From assembly GCA_024400815.1 (NCBI GenBank), contig JAKSMD010000013.1, forward strand, positions 1 to 35,785: DNA of 35,785 nt, read 5' to 3'. This DNA is from Bacteroidales bacterium. GTDB lineage: Bacteria; Bacteroidota; Bacteroidia; Bacteroidales; WCHB1-69. Numbering within the stretch: the stretch's first letter is position 1; every line of letters starts with the position of its first letter. Below, in pieces: positions 1-7,381 of the stretch. Below the pieces are notes generated by a model that was not told where the DNA came from, searched no databases, and worked only from the letters and a program-made list of their open reading frames with translations. A program made the translations under genes and the position numbers.

Positions 1-1236
1 GAAGATGGAGATGGGGAAGGTGCTGAGGTGGGCGGCGAAGGATACAGACATCAATTCCCAAAAATAGTTGCCGACTTTGGTTTTGCAGTGATAAATTTCC
101 ACGATGATGGGCTGGAATAGAACGATGCCAAAAACGGCCAAATAACTGAGTTGGAATCCCACTTCAAATAGTAGTAAGGGGTTGATTGCCAATAGGATGA
201 AAAGTGATGCCAGCAGGCTATGGAAGATGTTGGTGTTTCGTTGGATGAGCGAACCGATGGTTACAAAAGTGAACATGGTGGCCGAGCGCGTCACAGAGGG
301 CGACAGCCCTGTGATGTTGGCGTAAAGCCAGATGACCAATAGCAGCAGGATGGCCTTGAGGCGGCGCGTGCCTTTCGCTAAGTCCATGGGTTTGAGGATG
401 AAGTCCATGATCATGAAGATGATGCCGACATGCATGCCTGACACACAGAGGATATGACTGACGCCCGCGGCGGCATACGCTGCTTTCAGTTCGGGCTCCA
501 TGGTGTCATCATCGCCCAAAAGGATGGCTTTGATGATGTCGTACTCGCGGCCGTTCATACCCGAAGTGGCAAAAGCGGAGGACAATCGCTGCTGTATGTT
601 GTGCGATTGTGCTTTAAGGAAGTTTGGCGTCTGATGCCCAACTTGCTGCCAGGCCGTGTTGCTGACATAACCTGTCCAGAAAATACCTTTCCGCCGCATG
701 TATGTTTGATTGTCGAATGCATCGAGATTGCTTGGAGCGGTAAAGGCAGTCAACTTTGCGGAGAAGAAGAGCTCATCACCGTATGATAACTTTGCAGTCT
801 CAGGACTTTTCTGCAAGTAGAGTAGCATCTTTTGGGTTTGGTACTTGGGCAATTCTACTCCTTTGGGAGCTCCTAGGGCTTCTACAATAATCTTGATACT
901 CTTTTCTTTGGATACTGGAAAATCTACAATACGGCAGTGCCAATTGCGGTTTTGGGCCATATGCTCTTGCTCGACTTCAGTAGGCAGGGCGAGATAATGG
1001 AAATTAGTGGTGAATATGCCCGCAAAAATGAATCCTATCGCCAAGGTCAAATCTCGAAACCATTGCCAATAATAATTTTTAATCCGTAAAAAACAAGCAC
1101 TTAACAACCAAATTGCAATCGTTGCAAACCATAGGAATAGACCATTATGTTGTAAAAAATGACAATAATAGGTTGCAATTATGCCAATTGCATAAGGAAT
1201 TAGAATTTTGACAATAGGATAATTCGATAAGTTCAT
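1..1236 (-). CDS. comEC: ComEC/Rec2-family competence protein, 5' part only (runs off window start)
   Basis: The frame is open for 412 codons from the ATG at 1236 to base 1, so the C-terminal part lies outside the window. The translation starts with hydrophobic segments (residues about 8-60). A soluble N-terminal DUF4131-like region follows, then the ComEC signature AAYAAAGVSHILCVSGMHVG and further membrane helices. ComEC forms the inner-membrane channel that brings single-stranded DNA into the cytoplasm during transformation. In Bacteroidota it is often annotated as a competence or hydrolase protein without proven transformation. The usual C-terminal metallo-beta-lactamase domain would lie beyond base 1 and cannot be checked. 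The start follows a TATATTTG box by 16 nt. The purine permease gene is upstream on the same strand, 96 nt away. Confidence 0.93.
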   Translation of the reverse strand, partial: MNLSNYPIVKILIPYAIGIIATYYCHFLQHNGLFLWFATIAIWLLSACFLRIKNYYWQWFRDLTLAIGFIFAGIFTTNFHYLALPTEVEQEHMAQNRNWHCRIVDFPVSKEKSIKIIVEALGAPKGVELPKYQTQKMLLYLQKSPETAKLSYGDELFFSAKLTAFTAPSNLDAFDNQTYMRRKGIFWTGYVSNTAWQQVGHQTPNFLKAQSHNIQQRLSSAFATSGMNGREYDIIKAILLGDDDTMEPELKAAYAAAGVSHILCVSGMHVGIIFMIMDFILKPMDLAKGTRRLKAILLLLVIWLYANITGLSPSVTRSATMFTFVTIGSLIQRNTNIFHSLLASLFILLAINPLLLFEVGFQLSYLAVFGIVLFQPIIVEIYHCKTKVGNYFWELMSVSFAAHLSTFPISIF

Positions 1237-1252
1237 CTTATATATTTTTTTA

Positions 1253-1260
1253 CAAATATA
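1253..1260 (-). promoter_or_regulatory. comEC promoter -7 box inside a perfect palindrome
   Basis: On the minus strand this reads TATATTTG, matching the Bacteroidota -7 consensus TAnnTTTG. The predicted transcript would start only about 10 nt before the ATG. No clear -33 TTTG is visible. The box overlaps the right arm of a perfect 11-bp inverted repeat (1237-1247 and 1254-1264, 6-nt loop), which could be an operator or just AT-rich chance. Confidence 0.5.
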
Positions 1261-1290
1261 TAAGATTTAATAATATTTACAGTTCTAAAT

Positions 1291-1316
1291 CATAAAAAGT
1301 TCTAAATCTTTTTATG
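1291..1316 (-). terminator. Weak AT-rich hairpin after the purine permease gene
   Basis: A perfect 9-bp inverted repeat (1291-1299 with 1308-1316, 8-nt loop) lies 16 nt after the permease stop codon. The stem is A/T rich, so it is weak. An 11-nt direct repeat, agttctaaatc, at 1281-1291 and 1298-1308 overlaps it. It may only attenuate read-through into comEC. Confidence 0.35.
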
Positions 1317-1332
1317 AAAAAGGGAAAAGAGT

Positions 1333-2673
1333 TTAGATGAAGATGTATTTTAATACAAACAGCAAGGCGAGCACCCACATGGTCGCATTGATTTTCTTGA
1401 ACTTTCCAGCACATGCGTTGAGGGCAACATAGAAGATGATGCCGAGCAGAATGCCATCAGAGATGCTGTAAGCCAAGGGCATAGCAATGATGGTGATGAA
1501 GGCGGGGACGCCTTCTGTTATGTCGCTGAAGTTGATGTCTTGAATGGTGGTAATCATGAAGAGGCCGACAATGATAAGTGCGGGGGCGATAGCGGCTGCG
1601 GGGATGGCCAAGAATATAGGGGCAAAAAGCAGTGCGATGGCGAAGCATATTGCAATGGTGAAAGCCGTGAGCCCTGTTCGTCCGCCTTGGGCAATGCCGG
1701 ACGCGCTTTCTACGTATGTGGTAGTGGTGTTGGTACCTAAGCAAGCGCCTGCGACAGTGGCAACAGCGTCAGCCATGAAGGCCTGGTTGAGTCGCTTGCG
1801 GTCGTCCTCAATTGCAACTTTTGACGAGACGGCAATTAAAGTGCCCATCGTGTCGAAAACATCAATGAAAAGGAAGGTCAGCACGACAATGAGCATGTCG
1901 AAGGTGAAAATCTCACCCCATTCGAATTGGCAGAATATGGGAGCAATGGAAGGCGGTGTGGAGAGCACGCCGCGCATGACGGTGATGGCTCCACGGCAAA
2001 TCTCACCATCTGGTCCTGTGATTTGGTAAATGGGCAGCAATCCGATGAAGGTAGTTGCCAAGATGCCCCATAAAAGTCCGCCCTTGACTTTGAAATGCAT
2101 CAGCGTGCCTGTGATAATCAGACCTATGCAGGCCAGAAGTGCCGTTCCATGGGTGATGTTTCCCAATGTCACTAAGGTTGCGTCGCTCTTGACGATGATG
2201 CCCGCATTCTGCATCCCGATGAAGGCGATGAAGAGGCCGATGCCCGCCCCAATGGCTTTCTTTAAGGATGAGGGGATGGCTTCTACTATCCAGGTTCGGA
2301 TATTGGTAACGGTAAGGAGAATGAATAGGATTCCTTCTAATAAAATAGCCGTTAAGGCAAACTGCCAGGTGTGCCCCATGGCGAGACAGATGGTATAGAC
2401 AAAGAAGGCATTCAAACCCATGCCAGGCGCTAATCCCAATGGCATTTTAGCATAGAAAGCCATCACCAGGGTGCCGATGAGGGCAGCCAATGCCGTAGCT
2501 GTGAATACAGCGCCAGTGTCCATGCCTTGAGCGGCCAGCGGACTGAAAATGGCTGGGTTGACGGCTAGTATGTATGCCATCGTGATAAAAGTCGTAATGC
2601 CCGCCAGTATTTCGGTTTTAACTTTATGCTGTGTGGAATCGAAACCAAAGCATTTGCTTAATAAGTTGCTCAT
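1333..2673 (-). CDS. NCS2-family purine permease (AzgA/PbuG type)
   Basis: This 446-aa membrane protein has the length and hallmark sequences of the AzgA/PbuG branch of nucleobase:cation symporter-2 transporters. It carries GITTFITMAYILAVNP near residues 25-40, GLAPGMGLNAFF around residues 80-90, and FLFIDVFDTMGTLIAV in the second half. The family imports adenine, guanine or hypoxanthine, usually with protons, across the inner membrane. The gene is divergent from adenine deaminase, and the two start codons are about 157 nt apart. Uptake followed by deamination of adenine is the obvious shared job, so adenine or hypoxanthine is the likeliest substrate; this is inference from context. The start ATG at 2673 fits the family N-terminus. 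Confidence 0.93.
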   Translation of the reverse strand: MSNLLSKCFGFDSTQHKVKTEILAGITTFITMAYILAVNPAIFSPLAAQGMDTGAVFTATALAALIGTLVMAFYAKMPLGLAPGMGLNAFFVYTICLAMGHTWQFALTAILLEGILFILLTVTNIRTWIVEAIPSSLKKAIGAGIGLFIAFIGMQNAGIIVKSDATLVTLGNITHGTALLACIGLIITGTLMHFKVKGGLLWGILATTFIGLLPIYQITGPDGEICRGAITVMRGVLSTPPSIAPIFCQFEWGEIFTFDMLIVVLTFLFIDVFDTMGTLIAVSSKVAIEDDRKRLNQAFMADAVATVAGACLGTNTTTTYVESASGIAQGGRTGLTAFTIAICFAIALLFAPIFLAIPAAAIAPALIIVGLFMITTIQDINFSDITEGVPAFITIIAMPLAYSISDGILLGIIFYVALNACAGKFKKINATMWVLALLFVLKYIFI

Positions 2674-2717
2674 AAACAGTGTATTATTATAATAGTTATT
2701 TCCTTTTTAAGAGGTGG

Positions 2718-2725
2718 CAAAAATA
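2718..2725 (-). promoter_or_regulatory. -7 box of the purine permease promoter
   Basis: TATTTTTG on the minus strand matches TAnnTTTG, 44 nt before the permease ATG. No convincing -33 element is visible. It faces away from the adenine deaminase promoter in the same intergenic region. Confidence 0.5.
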
Positions 2726-2800
2726 TAATTTTTAATGATAGTCTTATTAAATTGGACAATGGATTGTTGTTCGTGGTATAAAAGTTGAGGTAAATAATAC

Positions 2801-2808
2801 TATCTTTG
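2801..2808 (+). promoter_or_regulatory. -7 box of the adenine deaminase promoter
   Basis: TATCTTTG matches TAnnTTTG. Transcription would begin near 2815, which leaves a very short leader. It supports the ATG at 2831 rather than the TTG at 2819 as the start codon. The -33 position is poorly conserved. Confidence 0.55.
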
Positions 2809-2830
2809 CACTCCTATTTTGAATGAGTTT

Positions 2831-4507
2831 ATGAAAAAAGAAATCAGTGGTCATATTGTAGATGTTCGAAATCAAAAGATTTATGATGGCGTCGTAACCA
2901 TAGAAAATCACCATATTGTTAGCATTTCTCTTTCGGATAAAGTCGAAGAGCAGTACCTTATGCCTGGGTTCATAGATGCGCACGTGCATATTGAGAGTTC
3001 TATGCTTTTGCCGGAGAATTTTGCCATTTTGGCTTCCCGCCATGGTACTGTAGGCGTCGTAACGGACCCACACGAAATTGCCAATGTGTTGGGCGTAAAA
3101 GGTGTTGAATTTATGATTGAAAATTCGAAAAAGACGCCATTTCATTTCTGTTTTTGCGCGCCATCCTGTGTGCCGGCAACGCCATTTGAGACGAATGGAT
3201 TTGCCATTTCTTCTGCAGAAATTGAACCGCTTATGAAAAATCCCGATATCTATGGCTTGGCAGAAATGATGAATTTTCCGGGTGTGCTGTCGGGTGATGC
3301 TGAGGTGCTGCGCAAAATCGAGGCGTCTCTCCATGCGGGCAAACCCGTGGACGGCCACGCTCCGGGCTTGTTAGGCGCTGATTTGGAAAAATACGTTGCA
3401 GCGGGCATCTCTACGGATCATGAGTGTACGACCATTGAGGAGGCACAACAAAGAGTGCAGCTGGGAATGAAGGTGCTGATTAGAGAAGGCAGCGCTGCGC
3501 ACGACTTTGATGCGCTGTCGCCGTTGCTCCAGGATTGTCCCGACAAACTGATGTTCTGTTCGGATGACAAGCATCCTGATGAACTGCTCGACGGCCATAT
3601 CAACCAGTTGGTAAAACGAGCTCTGGCATTGGACTACCCATTTTGGAATGTCTTGCGCGCTGCTACGGTGAATCCAGTGGAACATTATCACATTCCTTGC
3701 GGGTTGCTGCAACCTGGCGATGCGGCAGATTTTATAGTGGTAGATAACCTTCGGGATTTGAATGTGCTTCAAACTTATATTTCCGGAGAAGTATTTGAAG
3801 GAAATGTCAACAATGTTGCTTTGCATGAATATTATGAAGGACATATTGCTGCTAAAGAGCAAGAATCAACAAATTCTTGGCCGAACAATTTTCAGGCGCA
3901 GCCTATTGAGTTGAAAGATCTTCGCGTTGAACCGTTAAGTCGCCAAATGCGGGTCATCGTGTCTTCTGATGGTTCTTTGCTTACCGATGTTGAGGTGGTG
4001 GAACCTTTGGTAAAAGAGGGTAATGTGGTTTCCGATTTGGAACACGATGTGTTGAAGATGGTGGTCTATAATCGTTATACGCCTGCCAAACCGCAAGTGG
4101 CTTTTATTAAAGGATTTGGATTAAAAGAAGGGGCTTTGGCTTCAACGATTGCCCATGATAGCCATAATTTGATTGCCATTGGCGCTACCGATGAGGCATT
4201 GCTGGCCGTAGTGAATCATTTGATATCCCTGAAAGGCGGTTTGGCAGTGTGTGAAATGCAGGATGGAAAGCCCGTGTTTAAGAGCATGTCTTTGCCGGTT
4301 GCCGGACTGATAAGCCCATGCAGCGGAGAAGAGGTCGCCTACCAGTTTGATAAAATAGCGGCTGTCTCCTTCCGTTTGGGATGCCAATTTATTGCTCCGT
4401 TTATGACATTGGGATTCATGGCTTTACCGGTGATTCCAAAATTGAAACTTACGGACAAAGGACTGTTTGATAGTGAAAAGTTTGCCTTTACAGAATTGTT
4501 TGTATAA
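2831..4507 (+). CDS. ade: Adenine deaminase
   Basis: The 558-aa product converts adenine to hypoxanthine and ammonia (EC 3.5.4.2) in the cytoplasm. It belongs to the amidohydrolase superfamily. Metal-binding HVH is at residues 51-53 in GFIDAHVHIESS, followed by TDPHEIANV (about 79-87), DGHAPG, the DHE segment and CSDDKHPD, all typical of Ade. The C-terminal adenine deaminase domain follows, with ending motifs such as SLPVAGLIS. An in-frame TTG at 2819 would add four residues, but the promoter position makes the ATG at 2831 the better start. The gene converges with the APH-type kinase gene with a single base between the stop codons. It pairs with the divergent purine permease. Confidence 0.95.
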   Translation: MKKEISGHIVDVRNQKIYDGVVTIENHHIVSISLSDKVEEQYLMPGFIDAHVHIESSMLLPENFAILASRHGTVGVVTDPHEIANVLGVKGVEFMIENSKKTPFHFCFCAPSCVPATPFETNGFAISSAEIEPLMKNPDIYGLAEMMNFPGVLSGDAEVLRKIEASLHAGKPVDGHAPGLLGADLEKYVAAGISTDHECTTIEEAQQRVQLGMKVLIREGSAAHDFDALSPLLQDCPDKLMFCSDDKHPDELLDGHINQLVKRALALDYPFWNVLRAATVNPVEHYHIPCGLLQPGDAADFIVVDNLRDLNVLQTYISGEVFEGNVNNVALHEYYEGHIAAKEQESTNSWPNNFQAQPIELKDLRVEPLSRQMRVIVSSDGSLLTDVEVVEPLVKEGNVVSDLEHDVLKMVVYNRYTPAKPQVAFIKGFGLKEGALASTIAHDSHNLIAIGATDEALLAVVNHLISLKGGLAVCEMQDGKPVFKSMSLPVAGLISPCSGEEVAYQFDKIAAVSFRLGCQFIAPFMTLGFMALPVIPKLKLTDKGLFDSEKFAFTELFV

Positions 4508-4508
4508 A

Positions 4509-5345
4509 CTATAGGATGTCTTTCAATAGAGCGTGAAATTCCGGGAAGTGCATACCCGCATTACGTTCGATAATGAGCACTTTTAATCCGGCGTAAGGGC
4601 GCAGCTTTTTGTCTAAGGCGACGAGATCGACATCTTTGCCGAAGTATTCTTTAGCGAAGTAAACCCAAAATTCTTTGGCAGTGGCTAATTCCATGTGGAA
4701 AACTTCTCTCACAAAATCTTCGCTATCGTAGCAGCAGCATAGCAGCACCATGCCGAGGTCGAAGAGGGGACAGCCGCAAGCAAAGTCGCCCAGGTCGATG
4801 AAAAACTTCTGTCCGTCAGCGGCAATGGCGTTGCTGAATTGCAGGTCTCCGTGAATTGCTGTGTCGCCGTCAGGGGCAGCCTGAATGAAGGCAGCCACTT
4901 TTTCTTTTTCTGCTGAGGTGAAGTATGGATTCTCTTCCAGGAGTTTCAAGTTTACAGCTTTGATATCTGGAAAAGCGCCTGCGGGCAAGTGTGTGTTATG
5001 CAGTTGCAGACACATGCGAGCAAACTCGCGAGCAAACTCTTCTACGCGTTGGGGCTCATTGCCGACTGCGCGGGAGAAGGATATCTTGTTGACAATGCGC
5101 TCAAAACGAATGCCGTAGCGGCCGTTGCCATCGGTGACAAAATCACCCGGCTTTGGGGTGGCAATGCCCAAATTATAGACCTTGTGGGCTAATTCCAACT
5201 CGTTGACAATAATTTCGTATGGTGCCGAGGCATTGTATAGTTTCAGCATGACGGAGGAGTTGGTCTTATGATTGTAGCTGGCGCCATTGGCACCTTCTCC
5301 AGCATATTCGTAATCAGAAAGATTGATGATTTCAGGTGTTTGCAT
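4509..5345 (-). CDS. APH-type phosphotransferase (protein-kinase-like fold), last gene of the stress operon
   Basis: The 278-aa product has the catalytic signature of the aminoglycoside phosphotransferase/choline kinase fold. The loop HGDLQFSN supplies the catalytic Asp and the metal-binding Asn. It is followed by IDLGDF, the equivalent of the DFG Asp. An N-terminal lysine in VMLKLYN is the likely ATP-binding residue. It resembles the TIGR02172-like putative aminoglycoside phosphotransferases of anaerobes, whose natural substrates are unknown, so antibiotic resistance should not be assumed. A cysteine run (LLCCCYD) follows the DFG-like region. The gene starts 48 nt after the alarmone hydrolase gene on the same strand with no promoter box between them, so it is probably co-transcribed. 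Confidence 0.8.
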   Translation of the reverse strand: MQTPEIINLSDYEYAGEGANGASYNHKTNSSVMLKLYNASAPYEIIVNELELAHKVYNLGIATPKPGDFVTDGNGRYGIRFERIVNKISFSRAVGNEPQRVEEFAREFARMCLQLHNTHLPAGAFPDIKAVNLKLLEENPYFTSAEKEKVAAFIQAAPDGDTAIHGDLQFSNAIAADGQKFFIDLGDFACGCPLFDLGMVLLCCCYDSEDFVREVFHMELATAKEFWVYFAKEYFGKDVDLVALDKKLRPYAGLKVLIIERNAGMHFPEFHALLKDIL

Positions 5346-5393
5346 TTTCTTTATTGACTTATCTTTGACTTGGGTTTTTAACCAGATAATCTT

Positions 5394-5975
5394 CTAAAGT
5401 GATCCGAAGGTCTTATCCACCCAGTAGCAGAATTCCCGGTAGGCATTGGTACCTTCTAAATCTGAAAGGGCTTTTATAAGTTCGCGGTAGCGCCATTGGT
5501 GGTCGGCTTTGCCATTGGGGGCATGGAATCGCTCCCACAGTTTGTCACCCATTTTTTCATAATCACGGCCAATGGCTCGCATATTGGATAGTTTGTCGCC
5601 CATAGCCACAACCTTTACATCGTAGGGTGCCTTTTTTAGTTTGTTGAGGGCAGCCAGTTTGCGTTCGCGCCAGCTGGAGTCTTTGGGCAGACCTAGTTTG
5701 TTGTCGCTTTCGGCCATGACGATGCGGGCTATGCGTTCTCCAAATTCCGTTTGGATTTGGTCGATGGTCACTGCAGTGTCCTCCACTGTGTCGTGCAATG
5801 CGGCAGCAGCCAACAATTCTTGGTCATTGGTGATGGAAGCCACAATCTCAACGGCTTCAAAGGGATGAACAATGTAGGGAAATCCTTTGCCACGACGCTC
5901 GGTGTTGGCATGCGCATCAATGGCAAAATGCAGTGCTTTGTCTAGTATGCTACTATCTATATATGCGTTAGGCAT
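5394..5975 (-). CDS. Small HD-domain (p)ppGpp hydrolase (SAH/SpoT-hydrolase-like)
   Basis: This 193-aa protein is a stand-alone version of the hydrolase half of RelA/SpoT. The metal-binding set looks complete: YIVHP (His37), ALHDTVEDT (His61-Asp62, Glu65-Asp66), and GDKLSNMR (Asp127), which corresponds to the final Asp of the canonical ADRLHNMR motif. Such enzymes remove the 3'-pyrophosphate of (p)ppGpp, or of other 3'-pyrophosphorylated products. No synthetase or TGS/ACT regulatory domains are present. Its ATG lies 2 nt after the stop codon of the synthetase-like gene, so the two are almost certainly translated from the same mRNA. The pair may balance each other, or act as toxin and antidote; the sequence alone cannot decide. 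Confidence 0.85.
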   Translation of the reverse strand: MPNAYIDSSILDKALHFAIDAHANTERRGKGFPYIVHPFEAVEIVASITNDQELLAAAALHDTVEDTAVTIDQIQTEFGERIARIVMAESDNKLGLPKDSSWRERKLAALNKLKKAPYDVKVVAMGDKLSNMRAIGRDYEKMGDKLWERFHAPNGKADHQWRYRELIKALSDLEGTNAYREFCYWVDKTFGSL

Positions 5976-5977
5976 GA

Positions 5978-7063
5978 TTATTTAAGGTTGATTTCTTGAA
6001 TTTGTTTGAAGGTGCGTGCGGCGCGTTGCTGGTTGTAGTCGGAAGGGCCATGCACACAGTCGTAAAAATGCTTGAGCTCTTTTTCACCGCCATAGTTTTT
6101 GACGATGTGAATGACGCACAGGTTCTGTATGGCGATGGAAAGTGCCACAATGTCGAGGTCCGTGCCGGCAAGTTGGTGAAGAGCCAGCTGGTAGGCGCCG
6201 TCTTTACACTCTCTGTTCATGCGCACCAAGTCTCCCAAGGTCTTGAATCCCATTTTGAGGAAAATATCCAAGAATCGGAAGATGTTGTCCTCATAGACTT
6301 CGGCTTGGTTGATGTTGGCAATCTTATCAATGAGCTTTTGGTATGGGTTCAAGTCAAGAAAACTGCGGAAGGTGTCGCCATTCAAAGGAATGCTGTCAAA
6401 ATCGCCGTCTGCAACGAGGGATTGGATTTTGCGCCGATAGTCGGTGATTTCCTTTCGGATGCGGCTGAATTGTTCGTCTGCTAATTCCAGCATGCCGGCA
6501 ATGCGGTTCATATTACGCAGGTGCTCGCGTGGAATCTCAATGCCGGATTTGTATCCTGTGTCATGGTACATGGTGGCCCACACATGCTGCAGTGCGGTGC
6601 GCATCTGGATTTCAAAACGATATTGATTGACTTTGGGCATTGCCGGGTCATCATATAGCGATTGCGGAATCCGGCAGATGTAGTGCAGCGACATGTATCC
6701 AAATTGGTCTAATTCCAAAACGGTTCTCTTATCGATGGAATTCTGCCAGTCGATATCGAAAACTTTGTCGATGATTGCCGCGACTTTATCGACTTCATCG
6801 GTATAGAAGGTGATGACGCGTGCGCCCACGATATCGGTGATATCTGCTATGCTGTTGTATTTGTATCCTTTCAGCATCAGTTTTCCCCGAAGACTCTTTT
6901 CTGTCTTGATGCGTGCTTCCACCGCATTGATGGTGATGTTGCTTTGTCGGATGCATTCGTTCAGTTTGTCTATGACAATTTCCTGAATTTTCTGGTAGGT
7001 GTCAAGATTGTCGAGGTATTCATCCAGAATCATCTGACAATGGGCGTCAAGATTATGTTCCAT
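5978..7063 (-). CDS. RelA/SpoT-domain (p)ppGpp synthetase-like protein with long C-terminal extension
   Basis: The 361-aa product carries a RelA/SpoT nucleotidyltransferase (synthetase) domain at about residues 25-175. Visible elements are ARIKTEKSLRGKL (Arg51, Lys53), DIVGARVI (Asp77, Arg82), FGYMSLHYI (Tyr123, His127) and FEIQMRTALQHVWA (Glu151, Gln153, Arg155). The family moves pyrophosphate from ATP to the 3'-OH of GTP/GDP; some toxic members use tRNA or make (pp)pApp. There is no HD or TGS domain, so it is not a long RSH. Residues about 190-361 form a mostly helical extension with no domain I recognise, longer than in typical small alarmone synthetases. It starts 3 nt after the STAS gene and ends 2 nt before the hydrolase gene. 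Confidence 0.85.
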   Translation of the reverse strand: MEHNLDAHCQMILDEYLDNLDTYQKIQEIVIDKLNECIRQSNITINAVEARIKTEKSLRGKLMLKGYKYNSIADITDIVGARVITFYTDEVDKVAAIIDKVFDIDWQNSIDKRTVLELDQFGYMSLHYICRIPQSLYDDPAMPKVNQYRFEIQMRTALQHVWATMYHDTGYKSGIEIPREHLRNMNRIAGMLELADEQFSRIRKEITDYRRKIQSLVADGDFDSIPLNGDTFRSFLDLNPYQKLIDKIANINQAEVYEDNIFRFLDIFLKMGFKTLGDLVRMNRECKDGAYQLALHQLAGTDLDIVALSIAIQNLCVIHIVKNYGGEKELKHFYDCVHGPSDYNQQRAARTFKQIQEINLK

Positions 7064-7066
7064 GTT

Positions 7067-7369
7067 TTATAAGATGTTGATGATGTTGGAGAAGCCAGTG
7101 ATATCAAAAACTTCTTTGACTTGTGGTTTCATATTGGTCAAAATCAAATTGCCTGCCCTTGAGGTCACACTTTTTTGAAGCATGAGGAAGAGGCGGAGTC
7201 CTTGGCTGGAAGTGTACTCCATATTGGTGCAGTCGATTTCAATATCCGGATTATCTCCTTCCATCAGCGGTTCGATGTCTTGTTGGAATTTGCTGGCATT
7301 GGTGGTGTCCAGTCTGCCATTCAAAACCACTATCGTTTTAGATTCTTCTTTGTTAATTGTTACATCCAT
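7067..7369 (-). CDS. STAS-domain anti-anti-sigma factor (RsbV/SpoIIAA-like)
   Basis: The product is a 100-aa single STAS domain. It has the typical strand NGRLDTTNA near residues 17-25 and the loop YTSSQGLRLF. Ser55 in that loop aligns with the serine phosphorylated by the partner kinase in SpoIIAA and RsbV. In known partner-switching systems the unphosphorylated form binds the anti-sigma kinase and releases its target. The matching kinase and phosphatase are encoded directly upstream in the same operon, which makes the pairing secure. The next gene, 3 nt downstream, encodes a (p)ppGpp-synthetase-type protein, an unusual neighbour. Confidence 0.9.
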   Translation of the reverse strand: MDVTINKEESKTIVVLNGRLDTTNASKFQQDIEPLMEGDNPDIEIDCTNMEYTSSQGLRLFLMLQKSVTSRAGNLILTNMKPQVKEVFDITGFSNIINIL

Positions 7370-7381
7370 GATGTTTATGAT

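Noticed and set aside
2674-2830. Possible purine riboswitch before the permease or adenine deaminase.
   Set aside because: The leaders are about 15-40 nt, too short, and no three-way-junction signature was seen.
2747-3358. A 203-codon minus-strand frame across the start of adenine deaminase.
   Set aside because: It overlaps the ade coding region and both divergent promoters and has no recognisable domain.
5360-5367. TATCTTTG on the plus strand between the APH-type kinase and HD hydrolase genes.
   Set aside because: It points into the antisense strand of the hydrolase gene where no plus-strand gene exists; probably chance or, at most, an antisense start.
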